Program-made: the position numbers and the translations under genes | The notes under the pieces: model-generated | Database searches by the model: none | What the model was told of the DNA's origin: nothing | Seen by the model: the letters and a program-made list of their open reading frames with translations, nothing else | From: Candidatus Iainarchaeum sp. | Lineage (GTDB): Archaea; Iainarchaeota; Iainarchaeia; Iainarchaeales; GW2011-AR10 | Assembly: GCA_016186855.1 (NCBI GenBank) | Contig: JACPKT010000038.1 | Span: 1 to 9,073, forward strand | Direction: 5' to 3' | Length of the DNA: 9,073 nucleotides | Shown here: in pieces, positions 1 to 5,867 of the stretch | Numbering within the stretch: the stretch's first letter is position 1 | Layout: each line of letters starts with the position of its first letter

Positions 1-803
1 CAATACTGATTTCAAGAGGTTACCCTATGGAACGCCTTTACCAGTACTGGGGCGGGGACGAGCGCGGAAACATTGTTCCAGAAGGCGTGAATTGTTTTCC
101 AATAGCAATTCCAGTTGGAACTCAAACCCTGCACGCAGTGCGTTTCTCTTGGGCAATGAAATTGAAAAAACAAAAAAGCGTCACAGTTGTTTTTTTTGGT
201 GACGGTGCCACAAGCGAGGGAGATTTTCACGAGGCAATGAATTTTGCAGGCGAATTCCAGACCCCCACGGTTTTTGTGTGCCAGAACAACCAGTTTGCAA
301 TTTCGGTTGCAAGGAAAACCCAAACACGCTCCAAAACTCTTGCCCAAAAGGCGTTTGCATACGGCTTTGAAGGAATTCAAGTGGATGGAAACGACGTTTT
401 TGCGGTTTATTCAGCTGCACTAAAAGCAATTGAAAACGCAAGGGCAGGAAAAGGCCCCACAATGATAGAGGCTGTCACATACCGCATAGGCGACCATACC
501 ACAGCTGACGATGCCTCAAGGTACCGGCCAAAACAGGAAGTGGAATTCTGGAAAAAAAGAGACCCCATTGAGCGGTTCAAAAAATTTCTTTTTGCTAAAA
601 AAATCCTTGACTTAAGGAAAGAAAAAGAAATAATTGCGCGCTCAACTCTCGCGGTTGAAGAAGCAGTGAGAAAATACGAGGCAACGCCACCCCAAAAGCC
701 AGAGGAAATTTTTAACCACATGTTTTATGGTATGCCAAAAACTCTGCAGCTGCAAAAAGATTACCTTTTAGAGCACCTCAAAAAGCACGAGGGGGGAAAA
801 TAG
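1..803 (+). CDS. pdhA: 2-oxoacid (pyruvate) dehydrogenase E1 component, alpha subunit, 5'-truncated by the window
   Basis: Thiamine-diphosphate E1-alpha subunit, which with E1-beta decarboxylates a 2-oxoacid and passes the acyl group to lipoyl-E2. The frame is open from base 3 and reads ILISRGYPMERLYQYW before the internal ATG at 27. This matches the RG-P-x-x-x-x region of E1-alpha proteins, so the gene starts upstream and roughly the first 100 residues are missing (family about 360-370). Counting from Met27, the ThDP/Mg motif is GDGATSEGD at 58-66 followed by QNN at 86-88, and IPEGVN-like text (VPEGVN, 17-22) lies before it. The ThDP-contacting loop YRIGDHTTADDASRYR is visible near 152-167. 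The text most resembles Gram-positive/archaeal PdhA (PEGVN, AQKAxAxGxxGIQVDG), but pyruvate versus branched-chain 2-oxoacid cannot be settled. The stop TAG overlaps the next gene's GTG by one base, so the two are co-transcribed. Confidence 0.93.
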   Translation, partial: ILISRGYPMERLYQYWGGDERGNIVPEGVNCFPIAIPVGTQTLHAVRFSWAMKLKKQKSVTVVFFGDGATSEGDFHEAMNFAGEFQTPTVFVCQNNQFAISVARKTQTRSKTLAQKAFAYGFEGIQVDGNDVFAVYSAALKAIENARAGKGPTMIEAVTYRIGDHTTADDASRYRPKQEVEFWKKRDPIERFKKFLFAKKILDLRKEKEIIARSTLAVEEAVRKYEATPPQKPEEIFNHMFYGMPKTLQLQKDYLLEHLKKHEGGK

Positions 804-1780
804 TGGCACAGCTCACAATTGTTGAAGCAGTCAATTTGGCGCTCTTGCAGGAAATGGAGCGCGACAAAAACGTTTTAGTGCTTGGTGAAGACGTTGGAGT
901 GGATGGCGGGGTTTTTCGCGCAACGCAGGGCCTGTTCAAAAAATTTGGTGCAGAGAGGGTAATTGACACTCCTCTCTCAGAATCTGGAATTGTTGGCGTA
1001 TCAATTGGCCTTGCTGCAAATGGGTTCAAGCCCGTGGCAGAAATACAGTTTTCCGGATTCATGGCGCCGGCCTTTGACCAGCTCATTTCTCACGCTTCAC
1101 GGCTCAGGAACAGAACGCGAGGACAACGCACCTGCCCAGTAGTTGTAAGAATGCCGTCTTTTGGCGGCATAAAGGCCCCAGAGCACCACTCTGAAAGCGT
1201 TGAATCTTTTTTGGCGCAAATTCCTGGACTAAAAGTGGTTGTTCCTTCAACACCGGCTGATGCAAAAGGCCTTTTGGTTTCAGCAATCAGGGACTCTGAC
1301 CCTGTAATGTTTTTGGAGCCAATAAGAATTTACCGCGCAATACGCGAAGAAGTGCCGCAAGAAGAGTACACGACCCCACTTGGAAAGGCAAAGACAGTGC
1401 AGGAAGGAAAAGACGTGACAGTCATTGCATATGGCGCAATGGTGCGGGAAGCAATGGAGGCTGCAAAGCTTGCGGAGCAAAAAAAAATCAGTGCAGAAGT
1501 TCTTGACTTGCGCTCTATTTCTCCTCTTGACATTGATGCAGTGAATGCTTCAGTGAAAAAAACAGGCAGATGCGTTGTTGTTCACGAAGGCCCGCGCACG
1601 TGCGGTTTTGGAGCAGAAATAAGTTCACTGATAAATGAAAACGATTTGCTTGAACTTGAAGCCCCAGTGGAGCGCGTGACTGGCTTTGACACAATCATGC
1701 CACTGGCAAAATCAGAGCACTACTATTTGCCGAATGAAAAAAGGGTAATGGACGCAATAGAAAAAGTAATGGGGTTTTGA
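803..1780 (+). CDS. pdhB: 2-oxoacid (pyruvate) dehydrogenase E1 component, beta subunit
   Basis: Partner of the E1-alpha subunit, forming the alpha2-beta2 thiamine-diphosphate decarboxylase. The 325-residue length is normal for E1-beta. Recognisable segments are LGEDVGVDGGVFRATQGL near residue 27, VIDTPLSESGIVGVSIGLA near 54, PVVVRMPSFGGIKAPEHHSES near 111-131 (the usual form is R-x-P-x-G-G-x-x-x-x-x-H-H-S), and the transketolase C-terminal domain with DLRSISPLDIDAV and VVHEGPRTCGFGAEI. The GTG start at 803 is supported by a purine run GAGGGGGG at 789-796, at normal Shine-Dalgarno distance, and by the one-base overlap with the E1-alpha stop. The last bases overlap the ATG of the following unknown gene. 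There is no sign of decay. Confidence 0.95.
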   Translation: MAQLTIVEAVNLALLQEMERDKNVLVLGEDVGVDGGVFRATQGLFKKFGAERVIDTPLSESGIVGVSIGLAANGFKPVAEIQFSGFMAPAFDQLISHASRLRNRTRGQRTCPVVVRMPSFGGIKAPEHHSESVESFLAQIPGLKVVVPSTPADAKGLLVSAIRDSDPVMFLEPIRIYRAIREEVPQEEYTTPLGKAKTVQEGKDVTVIAYGAMVREAMEAAKLAEQKKISAEVLDLRSISPLDIDAVNASVKKTGRCVVVHEGPRTCGFGAEISSLINENDLLELEAPVERVTGFDTIMPLAKSEHYYLPNEKRVMDAIEKVMGF

Positions 1781-2376
1781 TGAAGGGAAAAAAAATTCCG
1801 GCAAAAAAAAGTGAACGCGTTAATGAGGCCAGCCAATTGGTTAAAAGGTTCAGGCGGGGGGACAAACCAGCTTTGGCTGAATTGTTGAGATTGAAAGAAA
1901 ACCAAATTGCTGCAACAGCCAGGAGAAAAAGGGTGCCCAAAAGCGTAATTTACATTGAGCTTCTGAAACTATTACGCCATAAAATTAGCAACCCTGCAAT
2001 GGCTGCAAGCGTTAGTTTGGCTGCAAGGGAAATCAGGCCTTTGAAAAAACCCCCTAAAAATGCAGGAAGAGAGTGGGCTGCAATGCAAAAAAGCATTGAA
2101 AGAAAGCCACGTGTTCCGGAAGCTGAAAGATTATGGACAATTACAAAGATTGAATCAATGGTGTCCAGGCATTTTCATATTTTCACCCCAGAAAAAGCTA
2201 AATTTCACACTGCCGCATTCATTGCGCATTTTTTTTTAGGGGTTCCGGTGAAAAGATTTGCAAAAAACAGGTCACAGGAAGTTCTGATAGGAAAGGAATT
2301 GAATGATGCCCTAGAAGGTCTTAAAAAAGACCAGCGATTTTTAATGCTCGTTAAAGAGCTTGCAGGAGCTGACTGA
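1780..2376 (+). CDS. Unrecognised basic protein inside the dehydrogenase operon (possible DNA-binding)
   Basis: About 198 residues, not recognised. It sits between E1-beta and E2, where operons of this type normally have nothing. The ATG at 1780 overlaps the E1-beta stop (TGATG). A TTG three bases earlier would add one residue, but the ATG is preferred. The protein is very Lys/Arg-rich and mostly helical in appearance, with no signal peptide and no convincing membrane segment. Residues about 20-60 (LVKRFRRGDKPALAELLRLK...) resemble the opening of sigma-70 region 2. The C-terminal third (ITKIESMVSRHF... AAFIAHFFLGVPVKRFAKNRSQEVLIGKELNDAL) follows the helix pattern of DnaA domain IV or another Trp-repressor-like helix-turn-helix, but lacks the GRDHTT signature. 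Both resemblances are by eye and weak. An operon-linked nucleic-acid-binding regulator is a guess from context. Codon style and A-rich Lys runs match its neighbours. Confidence 0.75.
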   Translation: MKGKKIPAKKSERVNEASQLVKRFRRGDKPALAELLRLKENQIAATARRKRVPKSVIYIELLKLLRHKISNPAMAASVSLAAREIRPLKKPPKNAGREWAAMQKSIERKPRVPEAERLWTITKIESMVSRHFHIFTPEKAKFHTAAFIAHFFLGVPVKRFAKNRSQEVLIGKELNDALEGLKKDQRFLMLVKELAGAD

Positions 2377-2380
2377 ATTG
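2364..2380 (+). promoter_or_regulatory. Shine-Dalgarno GGAG deciding the TTG start of E2
   Basis: GGAG at 2364-2367 lies ten bases before TTG 2378. Starting there gives M-PLEFAFPDVGEGITEG, the usual E2 N-terminus. The upstream in-frame TTG at 2360 would add six residues (QELTEL-type) that do not fit the lipoyl domain and would lie inside the preceding gene. Confidence 0.5.
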
Positions 2381-3718
2381 CCGCTTGAGTTTGCGTTTCC
2401 GGATGTCGGGGAAGGGATAACTGAGGGGCAGGTGCTGAAATGGCTTAAAAAAGAAGGCGAGGCAATCAAGGCTGACGAGCCAATTGTGGAAGTTGAAACC
2501 GGAAAGGCTGTTGTGGAAATTCCTGCGCCAAAAAGCGGAAAACTATTGATGCAAAATTTTAAGGAAGGTGAAACAGTAAAAGTCGGGCAAATTTTGTTTA
2601 CGATGGAAACGGAAGAAACAACAGAAGAAAAAGCCGTAGCAAAAAAAGAAAAGGTTGAAGAAACAAAAAAATTGGAAAAAAAGCCAGAAATGCAAGAGCA
2701 AAAACGCGAGTCTTTTGGGGTCGTGGGCGAACTGGAAGAAGCGCCGCCGGCGCAAGCTTTTGAGCAAAAAGAGCATCGGCCAAAAACCCAAAAAGAAGAA
2801 CTGCACGAGCGCGTTCATGCGCTTCCGGCGACAAGAAAGCTTGCAAAAGACCTTTTGGTTGACATTTCAAAAATAAAGGGAAGCGGGCCAAATGAGCGCG
2901 TCACAAGCTCTGACGTGCTGGATGCAGCGCACAAAACCCATAGTGAAGAAGAAAAGGCGGCTGTGCCGAATGCTCCAAAAATTTCAATGGACAAATTCGG
3001 AAGGGTAATAGAAATTCCCCTTACTAAAGTGCGGAGCGAAATAGCAAAAGCTATGGTGAAATCAATGTTTTCGGCGCCGCACGCAGTTGCAATGGAAGAA
3101 GCTGATGTAACTGAACTGTGGGAATTGCGCGAAAATGAAAAAAAGGCCGCGGAAGAAAAAGGCGTTCACCTAACTTACCTTCCATTCATTGTGAAGGCAG
3201 TCATTGCTGCATTAAAAGACCATGCGTACCTTAATGCGCGCTTTGATGAGGAAAACCAGAAAATTGTCGTAAAACAGTATTACAATATAGGGGTTGCAGT
3301 TGACACGGCAAACGGCTTAATGGTTCCAGTAGTGAAAAAGGCTGATAAGAGAAGCATTTTGGACATTGGGCACCAGATAGAGGTATTGTCTTCTGCATGC
3401 AGGGAAAGGACTATTGCTTTAAACGACCTGCAGGGCGGAACCTTCACTGTCACAAACTATGGGTCAATTGCAGGATTGTTTGGGGTTCCAATAATAAACT
3501 ATGGTGAGAGCGCAATCCTTGGCGTTGGAAGAATTATTGAAAAGCCCGTTGCAAAAAACGGCCAAATAATCGTCGCAAAAGTTTTGCCACTATCACTTTC
3601 ATTTGACCACCGCGTGGTGGATGGCGCGCAGGCAGCAGAATTTTTAAAGGACCTGAAAAAATTTTTGGAAAACCCGAATTTGTTAATTCTTGATATGGGT
3701 GAAAACCCGTATTTTTGA
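2378..3718 (+). CDS. pdhC: Dihydrolipoamide acyltransferase, E2 core of the 2-oxoacid dehydrogenase complex
   Basis: Lipoyl-bearing acyltransferase that takes the acyl group from E1 and transfers it to CoA; it forms the core of the complex. From the TTG at 2378 it is 446 residues. Order of domains: one lipoyl domain (about 1-77) with the modified lysine K43 in VETGKAVVEI (most E2s have ETDKA); a Lys/Glu-rich flexible linker (about 78-145); a peripheral-subunit-binding domain (about 148-185, ALPATRKLAKDLLVDISKIKGSG then RVTSSDVLDA); and the catalytic CAT-like domain (about 210-446). The active site DHRVVDG is at 410-416 and the core segment GTFTVTNYGS...GLFGVPIINYGESAILGVG is intact. It starts just after the unknown gene's stop, so it is in the same transcript. 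No E3 (lipoamide dehydrogenase) follows, so E3 must be upstream or elsewhere. Confidence 0.95.
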   Translation: MPLEFAFPDVGEGITEGQVLKWLKKEGEAIKADEPIVEVETGKAVVEIPAPKSGKLLMQNFKEGETVKVGQILFTMETEETTEEKAVAKKEKVEETKKLEKKPEMQEQKRESFGVVGELEEAPPAQAFEQKEHRPKTQKEELHERVHALPATRKLAKDLLVDISKIKGSGPNERVTSSDVLDAAHKTHSEEEKAAVPNAPKISMDKFGRVIEIPLTKVRSEIAKAMVKSMFSAPHAVAMEEADVTELWELRENEKKAAEEKGVHLTYLPFIVKAVIAALKDHAYLNARFDEENQKIVVKQYYNIGVAVDTANGLMVPVVKKADKRSILDIGHQIEVLSSACRERTIALNDLQGGTFTVTNYGSIAGLFGVPIINYGESAILGVGRIIEKPVAKNGQIIVAKVLPLSLSFDHRVVDGAQAAEFLKDLKKFLENPNLLILDMGENPYF

Positions 3719-3730
3719 AAAAATTATTTT

Positions 3731-3784
3731 ACAAATTTAAAGTTTTCTGACGTTTTTTTAACTCATTTGCCCAAACATTTTTTA
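3731..3784 (+). promoter_or_regulatory. Putative TATA promoter of the tgt gene, also the end of the dehydrogenase operon
   Basis: The 48-66 bases between E2 and tgt are AT-rich. AAATTTAAAG at about 3733-3742 fits an archaeal TATA element. Transcription would begin about 25 bases on, near 3765, leaving a leader of about 20 bases to the ATG at 3785. A T7 tract at about 3753-3759 could end the upstream transcript. This is inferred from base pattern only. Confidence 0.4.
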
Positions 3785-4867
3785 ATGCAAAAATTCAAAA
3801 TAGAGTCAGTTTGCGGCACCGCACGAACTGGTGTTTTGAAAACCGAGCACGGCGAAATCAGAACCCCTTTTTTCATGCCGGTTGCAACAAAGGGTTCGGT
3901 AAAATTGCTTTCAAACGAGGAAGTGAAAAGCACTGGCACGCAGTGCATTATCAGCAACGCGTTTATGATTGCCTTAAAGCCTGGCTTGAAAGTGATTGAA
4001 AAGCACGGCGGACTGCACGAATTCATGAACTGGGACAAGGCCATTTTTACGGATTCTGGCGGCTTTCAGATTTTGAGCCCTAATTTTTTGCTAAAAATTT
4101 CAGATGACAAAGTCACTTTCAGAAACCCTTTTAACGGGGAAAAAGTTTTTTTCACTCCAGAGGACTCCATCAAAATCCAAAACAAGCTAAAAAGCGATGT
4201 TGCAATGTGCTTGGATGACGTTCCACTTGCAGGAGCAGACATTGAAAGGTTAAAGGAATCAGCGCAGAGGACAGCCTTGTGGGCAAACCGGTGCATTCAA
4301 GCGCACAACAACAAAAAACAGCTTTTGTTTGGAATATGTCAGGGCGGGACAAACAAAAAATTGAGAGAAAAAAGCGCTGAAGAAATAAGCGAAATGAATT
4401 TTGACGGCGTGGCAATCGGCGGGCTGGCTATTGGCGAGCCGGAAAAAAAAATGTTTGAAGCTGCAAAAACTGCGCTGAAAATAATTCCACAGGAAAAGCC
4501 AAGGTATTTGATGGGCATGGGTTCAGTGCAGGAACTGCTCAAGGCAATCGGGCTTGGAGTGGACTTGTTTGACTCCGCTTTTCCGACAAGGACCGCAAGG
4601 CACGGCATGGCTTTTTCCACAAAAAAAAATATCAATATTGAAAAGGCACAGTATGCGACAGATTTGAAACCGCTTGATGAAAAATGCAACTGTTTTGTGT
4701 GCACGCAATGCACGCGCGCGTACATTCACCACTTGGTTAAGACAAAAGAGGAAAACGGGCTCAAATATTTGAGCTATCATAATTTGTTTTTTGTGCAAAA
4801 CCTGATGAAAGAAATTAGGCAGCGAATAATTGAAGGAACATTTTCCAGAGAAAAATCATTTCCTTGA
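3785..4867 (+). CDS. tgt: tRNA-guanine transglycosylase, bacterial/eukaryal (position 34) type
   Basis: Exchanges guanine in tRNA for a 7-deazaguanine base. ATG 3785 gives 360 residues starting MQKFKIES, as in bacterial Tgt. An upstream TTG at 3767 would add six residues. The length is that of the single-domain bacterial enzyme: the C-terminal PUA-containing part of archaeal ArcTGT (position 15, archaeosine) is absent. Visible sites are TDSGGFQ at 89-95 (general acid/base Asp90), LDDV at 143-146, GGLAIGE at 212-218, the nucleophile Asp263 in LFDSAFPTRTARHG, and zinc ligands C301, C303, C306 and H332. Position 146 is Val where queuosine-pathway bacterial enzymes have Cys (DEC), while 216 is Ile, not the Gly of eukaryotic queuine enzymes. 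Substrate (preQ1 or queuine) is therefore uncertain. No queuosine biosynthesis gene is nearby. The 3' end overlaps the stump of a glycosylase gene on the other strand by 12 bases. Confidence 0.93.
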   Translation: MQKFKIESVCGTARTGVLKTEHGEIRTPFFMPVATKGSVKLLSNEEVKSTGTQCIISNAFMIALKPGLKVIEKHGGLHEFMNWDKAIFTDSGGFQILSPNFLLKISDDKVTFRNPFNGEKVFFTPEDSIKIQNKLKSDVAMCLDDVPLAGADIERLKESAQRTALWANRCIQAHNNKKQLLFGICQGGTNKKLREKSAEEISEMNFDGVAIGGLAIGEPEKKMFEAAKTALKIIPQEKPRYLMGMGSVQELLKAIGLGVDLFDSAFPTRTARHGMAFSTKKNINIEKAQYATDLKPLDEKCNCFVCTQCTRAYIHHLVKTKEENGLKYLSYHNLFFVQNLMKEIRQRIIEGTFSREKSFP

Positions 4868-4927
4868 AACAAACTCGTTTTCTTTTATGTAAAAGCGCAG
4901 CAGTTTATCTGTTCCGCGGGAAAATAA
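4856..4927 (-). pseudogene. Stump of an AAG/MPG-type glycosylase gene: a duplicated 3' end
   Basis: Reading the minus strand from about 4927 to the TGA at 4856-4858 gives LFSRGTDKLLRFYIKENEFVSRK, which aligns with the C-terminus of the intact glycosylase at 5253-5780 (SRAKEELLRFYIKGNKFVSKK). The last 17 codons including stop are identical at 44 of 51 bases by direct comparison. The TDK-x-x-RFYIK text resembles the AAG family ending. In-frame text continues to a stop at 4961-4963 but is no longer clearly homologous, and no N-terminal part remains. It points the same way as the intact gene and its stop overlaps the end of tgt, as a native convergent neighbour would. It may be the displaced original 3' end of the gene, or the remains of a second copy. 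Confidence 0.75.
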
Positions 4928-4950
4928 ACAAATTTTAAACCAGATGTCCC

Positions 4951-4973
4951 AAAAAATTTTTTAATAATTATTA
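4951..4973 (+). terminator. Possible U-tract terminator after tgt
   Basis: A6T6 at 4951-4962 is followed by the palindrome TAATAATTATTA (4962-4973). T-rich tracts end transcripts in archaea, and this is the first one after tgt. It is weak evidence because the whole stretch is AT-rich. Confidence 0.3.
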
Positions 4974-5050
4974 GTCAAACACATTTATTTCAGCCACCTC
5001 GAATTTGAAAACCCGGCAATCGGTAACTGGCGGCTGCCGCATTATTGGAG

Positions 5051-5128
5051 AATATTACCGTCCCGTCTTCAGACGGGACACGTATGCGGTGTAAACGGAC
5101 GCAAACGTTTTATGAGAAAAACATGAAC
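5051..5128. repeat. Two-hairpin repeat unit A (possible structured RNA)
   Basis: The 78-base unit runs from AATATTA to ATGAAC. Hairpin 1 is GTCCCGTC (5060-5067), loop TTCA, GACGGGAC (5072-5079), eight perfect pairs. It is followed by the conserved block GTATGCGGTGTAAACGGACG at 5082-5101. Hairpin 2 is AAACG (5093-5097) with CGTTT (5106-5110). The unit ends with TATGAGAAAAAC. It aligns with unit B almost end to end, and hairpin 1 differs from B only by paired changes. The coding strand, if transcribed, is unknown. No T tract follows, so a plain terminator is unlikely. Confidence 0.8.
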
Positions 5129-5170
5129 CACGAGTTCAACTTACAAAAAAAATAAACTGGACAAGCCATA

Positions 5171-5246
5171 AATATTATCGCCCCATCGAAGATGGGGCAT
5201 GTATGCGGTGTAAACGGACGCAACCGTTTATGAGAAAAACTTGAAC
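5171..5246. repeat. Two-hairpin repeat unit B (possible structured RNA)
   Basis: Second copy, 76 bases. Hairpin 1 is GCCCCATC (5180-5187), loop GAA, GATGGGGC (5191-5198). Compared with unit A, arm positions 2 and 6 changed together with their partners (T-A to C-G, G-C to A-T), so pairing is preserved. Hairpin 2 is TAAACGG (5211-5217), loop ACGCAA, CCGTTTA (5224-5230), seven pairs and better than in A. The block TATGCGGTGTAAACGGACGC is identical in both units. AT-rich CATAAATATTA precedes it and could act as a TATA element. Confidence 0.8.
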
Positions 5247-5252
5247 TGGATT

Positions 5253-5780
5253 TTATTTCTTTGAAACAAACTTGTTTCCTTTAATGTAAAACCGCAGCAG
5301 TTCTTCTTTTGCGCGCGAGGGTTTTTCTTTTGAGTCAAGAATGCATAAAGGCCCATTTGAAAGACTTTTTGCATTAAAAGTTTTGCCGATTGCAAGAGCC
5401 GAAGTGAGCTTTGCCGGCCCAGAGCAAAGCTCAAGCAAATTGCTTGTTTTGCGGCGTTTTTTCATAAATTCAATTCCTTTTAACGGCTCAAGAGAGCGAA
5501 TTAAAACGGCGCCAGCAGTTCCTTTTTGTTCTGTTACAACGTTAAACATCCAGTGATTACCATAAGTAAAGTATACATAAGCGTGTCCTGGTGGCCCGTA
5601 CATTACCCTGCTTCTTTTCTTGCTTTTTGCACTTGCATGGCTTGCGGGGTCTTTTTCCCCAAAATAGGCCTCTGTTTCAACAATTTTGCCTGCAACTGGG
5701 CCGTTTGCAAGAATTTTGCCCAAAAGCTCTCGCGCAACAATTTCCGTGTTCTTTTCAAAAAAAGCCCGCTTTAAGCGCAT
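5253..5780 (-). CDS. mpg: 3-methyladenine/hypoxanthine DNA glycosylase, AAG/MPG family
   Basis: Excises alkylated or deaminated purines (3-methyladenine, hypoxanthine) in base-excision repair. It has 175 residues, a little short for the family (about 190-200). ATG at 5780 starts MRLKRAFFEKNTEIVARELLGK, as expected. The catalytic segment is VETEAYFGEKDPASHA at 34-49, with the active-site Glu37. It is followed by R-VMYGPPGHAYVYFTYGNHWMFNVV at 58-82; the usual text is YG-M-H-x-C-x-N-V-V, so N75, W77 and F79 are unusual here. LCSGPAKLTSALAIG (119-133) is the usual damaged-base pocket region. The C-terminus RFYIKGNKFVSKK is duplicated 390 bases downstream in the stump at 4856-4927. It is transcribed away from the kinase-deaminase gene and convergently toward tgt, with the hairpin units just past its stop. 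Confidence 0.92.
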   Translation of the reverse strand: MRLKRAFFEKNTEIVARELLGKILANGPVAGKIVETEAYFGEKDPASHASAKSKKRSRVMYGPPGHAYVYFTYGNHWMFNVVTEQKGTAGAVLIRSLEPLKGIEFMKKRRKTSNLLELCSGPAKLTSALAIGKTFNAKSLSNGPLCILDSKEKPSRAKEELLRFYIKGNKFVSKK

Positions 5781-5867
5781 AAAAGACCAATTGTACTAAA
5801 AATTTAATTAAAATTAATTAATAAAAGAACATTTACTATTATTACTGTTTATTAATCAGTGATAAAA
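5781..5867. promoter_or_regulatory. Divergent AT-rich promoter region between glycosylase and kinase-deaminase genes
   Basis: Almost pure A/T, with the related motifs TTAATTA, AAATTAATTAATAAAA and TTTATTAATC between 5801 and 5857. TATA-like elements for both directions could lie here, but the composition prevents naming one. There is no clear dyad suggesting a specific operator. Confidence 0.4.

Larger units (their letters stand above)
4868..5252. other. 385-base stretch without an intact gene
   Basis: From left to right: the glycosylase stump (to about 4927), an AT-rich stretch with A6T6 and a short palindrome (4951-4973), a GC-richer patch at about 5010-5041 with CGGCA/TGCCG arms, hairpin unit A (5051-5128), a small TGAAC/GTTCA inverted repeat (5124-5138), an A-rich link, and hairpin unit B (5171-5246) ending seven bases before the glycosylase stop. 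No credible protein frame, tRNA or box C/D signature was seen. Confidence 0.7.

Noticed and set aside
27..803. ATG at 27 as the true start of E1-alpha
   Set aside because: In-frame text upstream (ILISRGYP) continues the family sequence, so the gene begins before the window.
2543..2891. Minus-strand frames full of Phe/Leu
   Set aside because: These are complements of the Lys/Glu-rich E2 linker, which has the codon pattern of a real gene; no support for a membrane protein.
4339..4725. Minus-strand reading frame of 128 codons
   Set aside because: It lies inside the tgt coding sequence, has no start signal and no family-like text; tgt in the plus strand is intact.
4962..4973. TAATAATTATTA as an operator
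   Set aside because: A short AT-only palindrome in an AT-rich gap after tgt; expected by chance and not near a gene start.
5060..5079. Simple intrinsic terminator
   Set aside because: No T tract follows hairpin 1 on either strand, and the conserved sequence beyond it is long and unchanged in both units.
5051..5246. CRISPR array
   Set aside because: Only two units, each imperfect and folded, 42 bases apart, with compensatory changes; CRISPR repeats are identical and 23-50 bases long.
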